Part shown: positions 42,253-49,920 of the stretch, piece by piece
How the letters are laid out: each line of letters begins with the position of its first letter
Position numbering within the stretch: position 1 is the first letter of the stretch
Assembly: GCA_018241225.1 (NCBI GenBank)
Contig: JAFEEG010000026.1
Location: 84,845-148,844, forward strand
Length of the DNA: 64,000 nt
Source of the DNA: Pseudomonadota bacterium
Lineage (GTDB): Bacteria; Pseudomonadota; Gammaproteobacteria; Burkholderiales; Burkholderiaceae_C
Reading direction: 5' to 3'
Program-made: the position numbers and the translations under genes
Notes under the pieces: model-generated
What the model was told of the DNA's origin: nothing
Seen by the model: only the letters and a program-made list of their open reading frames with translations
Database searches by the model: none

Positions 42253-43629
42253 TCAACTTTCTTGCGCAGGTACTGACCGCGCGGTGTCATACGTCGCATT
42301 GACGCGGGAAGACGCCGCACCTGCAATCGCGGCGTCCACCATGTGCGCTGCAAGAGTCTCGTACAAAGGGCGACTAATCATGCGCGAGATCAGACTAGCC
42401 AGCATCGCGCAGGCCATCAAGCTCAGCACCATCGAGTGGCCGTCCACCATTTCCATGACGATGATGAATGCAGTCAGGGGCGCTTGCGTCACCGCGGCCA
42501 GGAAGCCGGCCATCCCCATGGCAATCAATGCCGGGGCGAGGCCCGGCGTTGCGATGGCAGCCACCGCGTGACCAATCCCCGCTCCGACCGAGAGCGAAGG
42601 CGCGAAGATGCCTCCCGGCACGCCGCTCCAAGCCGTGAGCCAGGTAGCGATGAACTTGAGCAGGCCGTACAGTGGTGGCAAGTCGTGCTCGCCCGCCAGC
42701 ATTTCCTTAACGCTCTCGGAGCCTGAGCCGAATGTGGTGCCGCCAGAAGCGAGGCCGATGAGAGCAATGGCCAGCCCGCATGCAGCGGCAAAGACTACGG
42801 GTTGGCGTGCGCGCCACCGGTTGAAGCGGTCTGGCGCGCCGGTAAGTGACAAGGCCATGAGGCGCGAGAACAAGCCGCCGGATATGCCGCTGACCATCGC
42901 CACTAGCAGGCCAGGGGCCAGCAGGTCCCAGCCCAATTGCTGGACCTTGATCACGCCAAAGTAGCTCGTGTTTCCGAACGCAGAGACTGCTACTAAGCCA
43001 GCCAACACGATGGCGGTGATGATCAGACCGCTGGATCGCGCCTCTAGGCGCCCCGCCAACTCCTCGATAGCGAACACTACGCCAGCCAGCGGAGCATTGA
43101 ATGCTGCTGCAATTCCCGCCGCGCCGCCTGCGACCAGGAGCGACCGTGTGTCGATAGTGCTGTTTGGCGAAAGCCATCGCCGCGCGTGCTGCATGACGCC
43201 CGCCGCGACCTGAACCGAAGGTCCTTCGCGCCCGACCGACAGCCCAGCCGCAAATCCGCCGACGCCCAGAACAATCTTGGCCAGAGTGAGACGCAGCGAG
43301 GCAAAGCGGCCTCTTTGCTCAGACGGCATTGCTGAGTGCAGCGCGGCTTTGACCTGGGGAATACCCGAGCCCGATGCCCCGGGAAACCAGCGGCGAGTGG
43401 CCCACGCGATGGCGGCTGTCAGAGCGGGTATCCACAGCAGCACGACCCAGGCATGGCCGTCATACAGACGCCGAAACATGCCGAAGGCAAAGTCCGTGGC
43501 AAAGGTGAAGCCCACCACGAATAGGCCGCAGGCTGCGGCGTAGGCCAGCACGATGGCCCGGTCAATCCATGTGCGCCAGCCTGAAAGCTCGCTGAGCAGG
43601 TTCTCCAGGAAGTTAGGCTCGTGATTCAT
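42253..43629 (-). CDS. ClC-type chloride channel/antiporter
   Basis: A 458-residue membrane protein with some 11-12 hydrophobic helices. Chloride-selectivity motifs are visible: GASGSGIPQVK (GSGIP, helix D), LSVGREGPSVQVAAG (GREGP, helix F, with gating Glu) and GGIFAPSLSVGAGIGHAV (GxFxP, helix N). The gating Glu in GREGP is present, which fits either a channel or an H+/Cl- antiporter. Members help in acid resistance or anion homeostasis. Nothing nearby suggests a specific partner. Confidence 0.9.
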   Translation of the reverse strand: MNHEPNFLENLLSELSGWRTWIDRAIVLAYAAACGLFVVGFTFATDFAFGMFRRLYDGHAWVVLLWIPALTAAIAWATRRWFPGASGSGIPQVKAALHSAMPSEQRGRFASLRLTLAKIVLGVGGFAAGLSVGREGPSVQVAAGVMQHARRWLSPNSTIDTRSLLVAGGAAGIAAAFNAPLAGVVFAIEELAGRLEARSSGLIITAIVLAGLVAVSAFGNTSYFGVIKVQQLGWDLLAPGLLVAMVSGISGGLFSRLMALSLTGAPDRFNRWRARQPVVFAAACGLAIALIGLASGGTTFGSGSESVKEMLAGEHDLPPLYGLLKFIATWLTAWSGVPGGIFAPSLSVGAGIGHAVAAIATPGLAPALIAMGMAGFLAAVTQAPLTAFIIVMEMVDGHSMVLSLMACAMLASLISRMISRPLYETLAAHMVDAAIAGAASSRVNATYDTARSVPAQES

Positions 43630-43734
43630 CCTTGAGGTTGAATTTTGCCCCCAAGCTCATGGGGCGGGTGGAGTTGGCGCCAACGTGCGGTGGCATAGGA
43701 TTCATGGCCAGTCAGCGGGCGGGTGAACTACGAG

Positions 43735-43866
43735 GTGGCTCGTACCTTTTGCATGAAACGAGATTCGCGGTGGCCCAGCCTGCTGCGACCTTTTGATATT
43801 CGTCCACGCACGATGTCCATGGGCCCGGACAAGGTACAGAAGGCCTTTCGCGACGGCCGCCGGTGA
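43735..43866 (+). pseudogene. Short remnant resembling a DUF3631 C-terminus
   Basis: A 43-codon frame reads VARTFCMKRDSRWPSLLRPFDIRPRTMSMGPDKVQKAFRDGRR. The LLRPFDIRPRTM...G stretch resembles the C-terminal DUF3631 segment of plasmid/ICE helicase-like proteins (LLxPFGIRPxxIRxG). The resemblance is by eye and short; the rest of such a protein is absent. Confidence 0.3.
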
Positions 43867-43915
43867 CGATGGCGCCATATTCGCGAGTTCCATTGGAAAA
43901 ACTGCCTGTTCGCTC

Positions 43916-44209
43916 TCAGATCACCACGACGTGGCCGCTGCGCGGATCGACCCGGCCTGCGCACAGGTACGCGAGTAGAGGCTGGGCCTGGGCAAGTCCC
44001 TCTCGCTCCTCGACCTCGACCTCGAGCCAGGGCCGTGGCCCCTCCTGCACGCGCCTGATAAAGGCCAGCTGGGCTTCGTTGAAGCGACGGTTGACCTCCG
44101 CGTGGCCCCAGTCCGTGTTGCGCTTGCGGATCTGTACCGGAGCGAAATAGAAGACCGGTTCCCTGTGTTGCAGCAGAAGCTTCGAATGTACTTCTCGCGA
44201 ATGGGGGCG
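43916..44209 (-). pseudogene. 5'-truncated conserved-looking gene
   Basis: A 97-codon minus-strand frame has no ATG, GTG or TTG near its beginning (a TAG at 44210-44212 closes it) yet reads like protein: LLLQHREPVFYFAPVQIRKRNTDWGHAEVNRRFNEAQLAFIRRVQEGPRPWLEVEVEEREGLAQAQPLLAYLCAGRVDPRSGHVVVI, then TGA. Codon use is GC-rich and normal. It looks like the C-terminal part of a gene whose start was removed when the neighbouring DNA was joined. Family not recognised. Confidence 0.5.
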
Positions 44210-44355
44210 CTAGGCAAGTCATTGTTTTTAAAGGAGTTGTTGTGATGCCCACTGAGGCGTGGTTGAGACGAGATGAGTCTCCCGGAGCCGGGCCTGGACA
44301 TGCCGACTTAGCGATTGCGGGAGTCCCAAAGGGATTCCCAAAAGTCAACGTAGCG

Positions 44356-44373
44356 AATACATTTCTTTGTATT
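44356..44373. promoter_or_regulatory. AT-rich dyad upstream of the transfer gene block
   Basis: AATACA and TGTATT flank a 6-base TTTCTT spacer, a perfect dyad in locally AT-rich DNA (44340-44400) 86-103 bases before the first gene of the right-hand transfer block. It is a candidate operator or part of the block's promoter. Nothing else in 44210-44458 is convincing. Confidence 0.35.
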
Positions 44374-44458
44374 GCTACTGGTTCGTGGACAATTGGTTTC
44401 GTGACCTGTGTTCCTCGTCATTCACGGCAGGGACGATGTCAAAGAACAAAGTTCACTG

Positions 44459-45523
44459 ATGAATTTCTCAACCGCCACCATCAATCCGACCGCTGATTTC
44501 TCGATGAGGCCGCTGGCACGAGTTGCTGGCGCGCACCTGCGCCCGGCGTCGGCCATGGTTCACGGTGCTGAACCGGACGAGGCGGCGAAGGGCATTCTCT
44601 TGGTCGAGGCCAAGCGACTCGCCATGGAAACCGCCGAGCGGCTTTGGAAGGCGAGCAGCGTGGCGATCGCGAACTTCATCACACTGCTGATGAACCTGCT
44701 GCGCTGGATCTTCCGGCCTATCCTCGCAGGCCATGCGTCGTCTCCGTCGCAGGCACTGGGGGCCGCTGATGCTGGCGGCGGTCGTCAGGTTACGACCAAG
44801 GGCGAGCCGAACGACAACAGCATTCTCTGGGCGAAAGAAATTGCACGTGCTGCCGCTTCGACGCCCCCCTCGCAGCTCGTTCCTGTGAAGGGTGAGGCGG
44901 TGGCCGAGGTCGTGAAGGCAGTGGCCAAGGCGTTCCCCACGCTGGACGGCGCGGATCCGCGATCGCTCACCCTGGCCACGACTTCGAGTTTGCTCGATCA
45001 GCAGGCGGCTCGCTTGCTCGAGCTGAAGGCCCGCGCCCAGGAGATCGGCCAGGAGATGAATGCCGTGGTGACCAGTCTCGCAACCCAGCGCGGCCGCGAG
45101 CCGGACTCGATGCTGGACCTGGTCTTGGCCGATCCTGAAGAGGGTGGCGAGCCAGGCGACCTGATTCGCAGTCTTTTCCGGCTGGGGGCCGATGTGGAGG
45201 CCCAGGCCAACCAGTGCCAGAGCGAACTCGAGAATGTGCTGCTCCTGGCCAAGTCCCAGGGTCTGGATCTGGCCGCGCTGATCGAAGGCACGAAGGTGCC
45301 GGATGCCGTGCCGCAGTGGACTGCGCTGGTCGAGACCGCGCTGCCGAGCGCTCCACCTACACTCACCGCCGCCGAGCGCAATTCCCTCGCACTGGTGACG
45401 GATCCCGACACTGGCACGGAAGCTGAGCCGACTCCCGAAGAGAAGGCGCAGCGGCTGAAGACCACTTTGAATCTGAGTACTGAGAGATTTAATGACCACC
45501 AAGCAGAGCGCTATAGCGCCTAA
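44459..45523 (+). CDS. Unidentified protein, first gene of transfer block
   Basis: A 354-residue protein. One hydrophobic segment is seen at about residues 70-95 (VAIANFITLLMNLLRWIFRPILAG), so it may be a single-pass or re-entrant membrane protein; the rest is soluble, helical, Ala/Leu/Glu-rich (LDQQAARLLELKARAQEIGQEMNAVVTSL, LFRLGADVEAQANQCQSELENVLLLAKSQGLDLAALIEG) with coiled-coil potential. No family recognised. It heads a co-directional run of four unknown genes with overlaps or short gaps, leading to the DotA homologue, so a role in the type IVB apparatus or its regulation is inferred. Confidence 0.65.
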   Translation: MNFSTATINPTADFSMRPLARVAGAHLRPASAMVHGAEPDEAAKGILLVEAKRLAMETAERLWKASSVAIANFITLLMNLLRWIFRPILAGHASSPSQALGAADAGGGRQVTTKGEPNDNSILWAKEIARAAASTPPSQLVPVKGEAVAEVVKAVAKAFPTLDGADPRSLTLATTSSLLDQQAARLLELKARAQEIGQEMNAVVTSLATQRGREPDSMLDLVLADPEEGGEPGDLIRSLFRLGADVEAQANQCQSELENVLLLAKSQGLDLAALIEGTKVPDAVPQWTALVETALPSAPPTLTAAERNSLALVTDPDTGTEAEPTPEEKAQRLKTTLNLSTERFNDHQAERYSA

Positions 45524-46523
45524 GAAGAGTCCCACTGCAAAGCTAGCCCGCAAGACCGCTGCCGAAAAGCCAGCGGCCGGGAAGGCCACCCGGGTGAAGA
45601 GGACCGTCCTGCAAGCCGCCAAGGCCGCCCGCCTCTTGCAGGAGGCGGAAGCCAAGCAGATCGCAAACGCTCAGAAGGCCGAAGAGAAAGCTGCCAAGCA
45701 GAAGGCCGAGCGCGACAAGAAGGTCCGTGAGCGCGAGGTTGCCCGTCAGGCTCGCGAGGCCAAGCGCCTGCGCGAGAAGGAAGAGAAGGCCAAGGCCAGA
45801 AAGCTGGCGCGTGAGCAGAAGGCGAAACCGCCGCGCATGCCGCGCCCGGGCCTTCCCATCATCAAGAAGGACATGGAGCTCGACGAGGCCATGATGCGCA
45901 AGGACTGGTCCGAACGGCCGCTTACCGGTCGTGATCTGGACACATTGTGCCGTCGTTTTCGCCTCAACCCCTCCGAGTTCGCCTCGGCGCTGGGCCTGCA
46001 GAACCGCTTCGAGTTCATGAAGTTGCTGAAGACCGCCAGGGTCCTTCCTTTTGACGTTGAGATGCTGGCGCGGCTCTACGAAATGAGCCCATCGCCAGCG
46101 CCTTGGGTCAGCCATTCTGCGGATCAGGCGTTCCAGTCGATGTATGGCGATGCGTTGGCTGAATTCGACAGCGACGAAGTCGAGAACGCCTACGCGCGCA
46201 CCTTGTTCTATGCACGATTCACAGGTGCGCTGGATCGCTCGTCTTCGACGGCCTACCGCTGGGTGGAAGAGGAGGGCAAAGCTCGCCTGGTGATCTCGCT
46301 GTTCCTACGCAAGCTGATGTCCATGGACGAGCCGCTGCAGGTTCTGGAGGACCTCGCCCGGTTGGTCCATGCGAATCGTGGAGGTGATTTCGAAAAGCGC
46401 TCCCCGTATCCCGAGCGTGGCGCGCATGTGAGCCGCCGTGGCCGTGTGGCGAAGGTCGATCGACTTTTGCACAAGGTGCGAGGCGCGACATTGCCCATCG
46501 ACATTAAACCGATCGTCCTTTGA
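45492..46523 (+). CDS. Unidentified protein with basic coiled-coil N-terminus
   Basis: A 343-residue protein overlapping the preceding gene by 32 bases. The first 115 residues are extremely rich in Lys/Ala/Glu/Arg (KAARLLQEAEAKQIANAQKAEEKAAKQKAERDKKVREREVARQAREAKRLREKEEKAKARKLAREQK), a long charged helix able to bind nucleic acid or act as a coiled coil. The globular part follows (RPLTGRDLDTLCRRFRLNPSEFASALGLQNRFEFMKLLKT), which has a helix-turn-helix-like XRE pattern near residues 148-178, so a DNA-binding or regulatory role in the element is possible. No named family. Confidence 0.65.
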   Translation: MTTKQSAIAPKKSPTAKLARKTAAEKPAAGKATRVKRTVLQAAKAARLLQEAEAKQIANAQKAEEKAAKQKAERDKKVREREVARQAREAKRLREKEEKAKARKLAREQKAKPPRMPRPGLPIIKKDMELDEAMMRKDWSERPLTGRDLDTLCRRFRLNPSEFASALGLQNRFEFMKLLKTARVLPFDVEMLARLYEMSPSPAPWVSHSADQAFQSMYGDALAEFDSDEVENAYARTLFYARFTGALDRSSSTAYRWVEEEGKARLVISLFLRKLMSMDEPLQVLEDLARLVHANRGGDFEKRSPYPERGAHVSRRGRVAKVDRLLHKVRGATLPIDIKPIVL

Positions 46524-46525
46524 TC

Positions 46526-47209
46526 ATGGCCAAATTGAACGAACCAATCGAGCTGCCGTCCAAGGCGGTGCGCCGGCAGGTGGACCTGACGTTTCTGCGC
46601 TCCTATCTCATCTCGGCGAAGACGCCTAAGCAAATCCGTTTCCAGGACACGCTGGTGCCCATCGTGGGCCTGCCGCTGAAGGATCGTCCGGAGGACCTCC
46701 TCTGGGGCGTGCACGGCAGCCGCGCGATCAGCGACGCCAGTGTCTACTTCTCGCGGGCTTCGCTTGACGAGGGCAAGCTGCTGTACGAGCTGGACCTGGG
46801 CGTGCGCTTTGAGAAGCTGCGCCATGCGACTACTTCCGTGACCGAGGAAACCGTCAAGGCGTCCGGCCTGCTGACGGTTGGGCGCCTGAAGGCCAGCTAC
46901 GAAGCCGAGATTCGCGATGAGGTCCTCGGCTACCTGGAGGGCAAGGTACCGGCGAAGGTGCAGGACCAGGCCAGCAACATGGTGCTCGAGGATCTGCTGA
47001 TGCAGTTCCCGTCGGCGGTCTGGCGCTACATGCGTGAGCGCCCCTGGCTCTTCGGATTCGTGCACCCGGCCCTTGTGCGCGTGGCTGATGCAACCGACAC
47101 GCGGCCGGCCGTGAACGCCAAGCTTCAGATCATCACGTTCCGGGCTGACCCGTCCAGGATCGAACAGGCCACTGTTCGCCAGATGCCCGACATCCCGATC
47201 ACGATCTGA
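46526..47209 (+). CDS. Unidentified soluble protein of the transfer block
   Basis: A 227-residue protein without signal peptide or membrane segment: LNEPIELPSKAVRRQVDLTFLRSYLISAKTPKQIRFQDTLVPIVGLPLKDRPEDLLWGVHGSRAISDASVYFSRA... It starts 2 bases after the previous stop. The sequence is well balanced and codon use matches the neighbours, so it is a real gene, but it fits no family I know. A cytoplasmic chaperone- or regulator-like part of the element is one possibility. Confidence 0.6.
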   Translation: MAKLNEPIELPSKAVRRQVDLTFLRSYLISAKTPKQIRFQDTLVPIVGLPLKDRPEDLLWGVHGSRAISDASVYFSRASLDEGKLLYELDLGVRFEKLRHATTSVTEETVKASGLLTVGRLKASYEAEIRDEVLGYLEGKVPAKVQDQASNMVLEDLLMQFPSAVWRYMRERPWLFGFVHPALVRVADATDTRPAVNAKLQIITFRADPSRIEQATVRQMPDIPITI

Positions 47210-47222
47210 GTGCCGACCGGCG

Positions 47223-47747
47223 ATGCTTGACCTGGCACATCTGACCATCGAAGAAGCCCACAACAAGACGCTGGTCCTGTCGGTCCAGGCGCGGGCCGCT
47301 GCCGCGCCGCGGCTGGGTTTCGGCGCGTCGGCGCAACCCCAGGCCGCGCGGGCGCAGCTGACCCTCTGTCTCGAGGATCACGACCACCTGCGCGAATGCC
47401 TGCTCGCCTACGTCGAGGAGATGGGCCGCTTTGAGCTTGCCTCGCCGTCGCTCCGCGATGTCTACCTGGACACCGTGACCCGCGATCTACTCGAGCACGC
47501 GGTGGAAGCGGGCGTGTGCGACCAGGCTGGCGATACGTCGGCCTGGCTGCAGCCGATTGGGAACGTCTGCCTGGTCATGATCGCCGACGCCGCGCGCCTG
47601 GCTGGCGTTGGTGCTGAGCGCCTAGTGGAAGTGGCTCACGAGGACGCCCTGCGGCAAGCGCGCGCCAACGGCAAGCCGCACAGCACCGCGGCCCTGGCCA
47701 TCTACGAAGCACGGGCAATGGCTGCCAAGGGCGAATCGCTGCGCTGA
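47223..47747 (+). CDS. Unidentified protein, 174 residues
   Basis: Starts 13 bases after the previous gene. Residues 1-60 are beta-rich (LDLAHLTIEEAHNKTLVLSVQARAAAAPRLGFGASAQPQAARAQLTLCLEDHDHLRECLLAYVEEMG), and the C-terminal half is helical (LVMIADAARLAGVGAERLVEVAHEDALRQARANG). No signal peptide. Probably in the same operon as the three genes before it; function unknown. Confidence 0.6.
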   Translation: MLDLAHLTIEEAHNKTLVLSVQARAAAAPRLGFGASAQPQAARAQLTLCLEDHDHLRECLLAYVEEMGRFELASPSLRDVYLDTVTRDLLEHAVEAGVCDQAGDTSAWLQPIGNVCLVMIADAARLAGVGAERLVEVAHEDALRQARANGKPHSTAALAIYEARAMAAKGESLR

Positions 47748-47826
47748 ATTTCGCCGCCGCGCGCGCACGTTGCGTGGCGCCAACCTGGCGGGCAACAATT
47801 GGCGAACAACTGGGTAGGAGGTCGCC

Positions 47827-48543
47827 ATGCATCCAGATGACCGTCGGGATCCTCGACTGACCACGAGGTTCGATCCGTTCCCGGAGACGCGCCGGGATGG
47901 GATTCCGCTGCATCAAAAGCCGGCCCGGAGGGGGAAAGGGCTGCCGGGCCTGTGGCTCCTGGCGGGCGCTGCAGTCCTCTCGCTGATCGCCGCTGCGCTG
48001 TGCTTCGGTCCGCACTGGACGGTCTACCGTATGAGATCGGCCATCGAGCACAAGGACGCGCGCGAGCTGTCCTCCTACGTCGACTATCCCTCGCTCAGGG
48101 AGAGTCTCAAGGTGCAGCTACTGATGCTGTTCGACCGCGAGACGGGCGCCTCCAGCGGCAAGCAGGCCCCGATCGCAGCGCTTGGCCAAGTGCTCGTGGT
48201 TGGGATGACGAATGCGGTGGTGGATGCGCTTGTCACGCCGGCGGGTGTCATGGCCATGATGGAGGAGGGCAGGGTCAAGACGCCTGCGACTGGCGCGCCT
48301 CCACCTACTACGCCGGGCGGTAAGTCGCCGGGACCTGAGCCCCCGAAGGATCCCCAGCAGCCGTCCTGGCATGCCCCCAAGTACAGACTCCAGTATGTTG
48401 ATTTCTCGACGGTCCGGCTCACTGCTGCGGACGACACGTCGGGGGCGTTCGTGCTGCAGCGGCGCAATCTCTTCCAGTGGAAGTTGGCAGAGGTGGTGTT
48501 GCCGATGCCTGAGCCGAAGACGACGGGGAAGCCGGGCCGGTAG
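47827..48543 (+). CDS. DUF2939-family membrane-anchored protein
   Basis: A 238-residue protein with a single N-terminal membrane segment at about 41-62 (GLWLLAGAAVLSLIAAALCFGP) and a periplasmic DUF2939 domain: HWTVYRMRSAIEHKDARELSSYVDYPSLRESLKVQLLMLF matches the family opening (P-x-x-x-x-x-x-M-x-x-A-x-x-x-x-D-x-x-x-L-x-x-x-V-D-F). A Pro-rich stretch (about 155-180) interrupts the domain. A perfect TAGGAGG precedes the ATG. Function of DUF2939 is unknown; here it sits inside a transfer gene block. It converges with the next gene, 7 bases apart. Confidence 0.8.
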   Translation: MHPDDRRDPRLTTRFDPFPETRRDGIPLHQKPARRGKGLPGLWLLAGAAVLSLIAAALCFGPHWTVYRMRSAIEHKDARELSSYVDYPSLRESLKVQLLMLFDRETGASSGKQAPIAALGQVLVVGMTNAVVDALVTPAGVMAMMEEGRVKTPATGAPPPTTPGGKSPGPEPPKDPQQPSWHAPKYRLQYVDFSTVRLTAADDTSGAFVLQRRNLFQWKLAEVVLPMPEPKTTGKPGR

Positions 48544-48550
48544 CGGGTCG

Positions 48551-49600
48551 CTAGGTGCGCCGCTGGCGCATCCCGTTGCGCCAACGCTGTGCCAGGGTCG
48601 CGGGTTGCATCTTGGCAGGGGGTGCCGTGTTCAGAGCCGTCAGCACCGCGGCCGCTGCTGCCGCCGCCGCAACCGCAACTCCATCTTCACTCTTCTTAGT
48701 TGCGCCTTCCTTCTTCTTATCACGGATTGCGAGCAGGCTGGCCACGAACGCGAGCAGCGCGGCAAACAGACTGACGCCCGTCGTCATGCCGAGCGAGACC
48801 TTGTCCTTGTCTGACAACGGTGCAGGTTCAACCTTGATCTGGACATAGCCGTTGTGGTTTCGCACGCGAACGAAGTCGGGTGCCTTGGTTCGCGGTGCTG
48901 CTTGGAGGTCAAGAGATGCCGACACAACGCCGTCAGTGGTCGAGCGAACAGTGAAGTACGTTATCGAGTTGGCCGAAAGCGGGACTGGATCCTTTGGCGA
49001 GACTTCGGCGCCCGCAGCACTGAGCCTTGCCAGTACGGTCGAGCGCAGCGTGTCTTCTTGCTCGACAGAGGTTAGATCCGACCACAGCACAGACTGGTTG
49101 TGCCGGGCGCATCCTTTCCCTTTGCGGGCAACTACGCGTTCGGCGTCTACCGACCCTACTCTAAGGGTCACTGCGACCGTGACGGCGTCGCCCGCGGGAA
49201 CCGTCACTTCGGACTTGCTTGTCTCAGGTCGAGTGGACGGGCGCCTTGGTGTAGGCCTGCGTGGCTGCGTCTCGTCGTCGGCGTCGATTTTCGGCCGAGC
49301 GTCGCTCGGAAAAGTCTCGATCTCGGGCGATACCTCGACGCGCCGGATCCGCAAAGTGGTGCAATCGTCCTGGCGTTTCTCAGGCCCGGCAGCGGCGGTC
49401 GTTGGCCCTTTCGCTGGTGGCTTGGTTGGCCGAGTTGGGATCTCCACGCGCTCTGAGGGGGGCTGTCTCGGAATCGAATAGCCGAAACGGTCGACCAGCC
49501 ATCTCGAAGGACTGAAGCCCGAAAGCGAGGATGTCTCTGCCACAAAAGCTCCCACCGCCAGGATCAATGACAACGAGCTGAGTACGACCTGCGGGCGCAT
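48551..49600 (-). CDS. Bitopic membrane protein, opposite strand, unknown function
   Basis: A 349-residue protein with hydrophobic segments near the N-terminus (PQVVLSSLSLILAVGAFVAE) and near residue 285-305 (LGMTTGVSLFAALLAFVASLLAI), followed by a Lys-rich and poly-Ala tail. The intervening region is polar, with Pro/Arg-rich linkers (RRPTPRRPSTRPE) and beta-sandwich-like segments (VTVPAGDAVTVAVTLRVGSV, SANSITYFTVRSTTDGVVSASLDLQ). The ATG at 49600 begins the signal-like segment. It is the only gene in this block read leftwards, between DUF2939 and dotA. No family recognised. Confidence 0.6.
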   Translation of the reverse strand: MRPQVVLSSLSLILAVGAFVAETSSLSGFSPSRWLVDRFGYSIPRQPPSERVEIPTRPTKPPAKGPTTAAAGPEKRQDDCTTLRIRRVEVSPEIETFPSDARPKIDADDETQPRRPTPRRPSTRPETSKSEVTVPAGDAVTVAVTLRVGSVDAERVVARKGKGCARHNQSVLWSDLTSVEQEDTLRSTVLARLSAAGAEVSPKDPVPLSANSITYFTVRSTTDGVVSASLDLQAAPRTKAPDFVRVRNHNGYVQIKVEPAPLSDKDKVSLGMTTGVSLFAALLAFVASLLAIRDKKKEGATKKSEDGVAVAAAAAAAAVLTALNTAPPAKMQPATLAQRWRNGMRQRRT

Positions 49601-49852
49601 TTGACCTCCGAATCGCTGGGCGAAAGGGCGAAGACGACGCATCTTGCCGGATTGATTGGGGATTCGCCAGCCGACCATTGAGCGGAGGGAAGGTGGGGCG
49701 TTCTGCCCGCCTGTCGCGGCCCGCCTGCACCCGAGCCCAAAATTGCGCAGACATCTGTAAGTCCACTGCTACCATCGACGCAGAGCGTCAATCCTTCGCA
49801 AACATACTTGGCTGCGGATGCCTGGCGCTGACTCGAAAGTAGCACGTTCAAG

Positions 49853-49867
49853 TGCCATGAAGTGGCA
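49853..49867. promoter_or_regulatory. Small dyad upstream of dotA
   Basis: TGCCA and TGGCA flank a 5-base spacer, 54-68 bases before the DotA start, in the divergent region between the leftward membrane-protein gene and dotA. A candidate operator only. Confidence 0.3.
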
Positions 49868-49920
49868 TTGATCGCACCGGTCGACGCGTCGGCGTCGGCA
49901 GTTCAGTCAGGACCACCCAC

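Noticed and set aside
43728-44348. 206-codon minus-strand frame in the junction zone
   Set aside because: Composition is poor; a neighbouring frame (43916-44209) reads much more like protein.
44242-44496. 84-codon plus-strand frame with a good AAAGGAG
   Set aside because: Codon third positions are unlike the neighbours, it overlaps the next gene, and the product matches nothing; mentioned in the junction finding.
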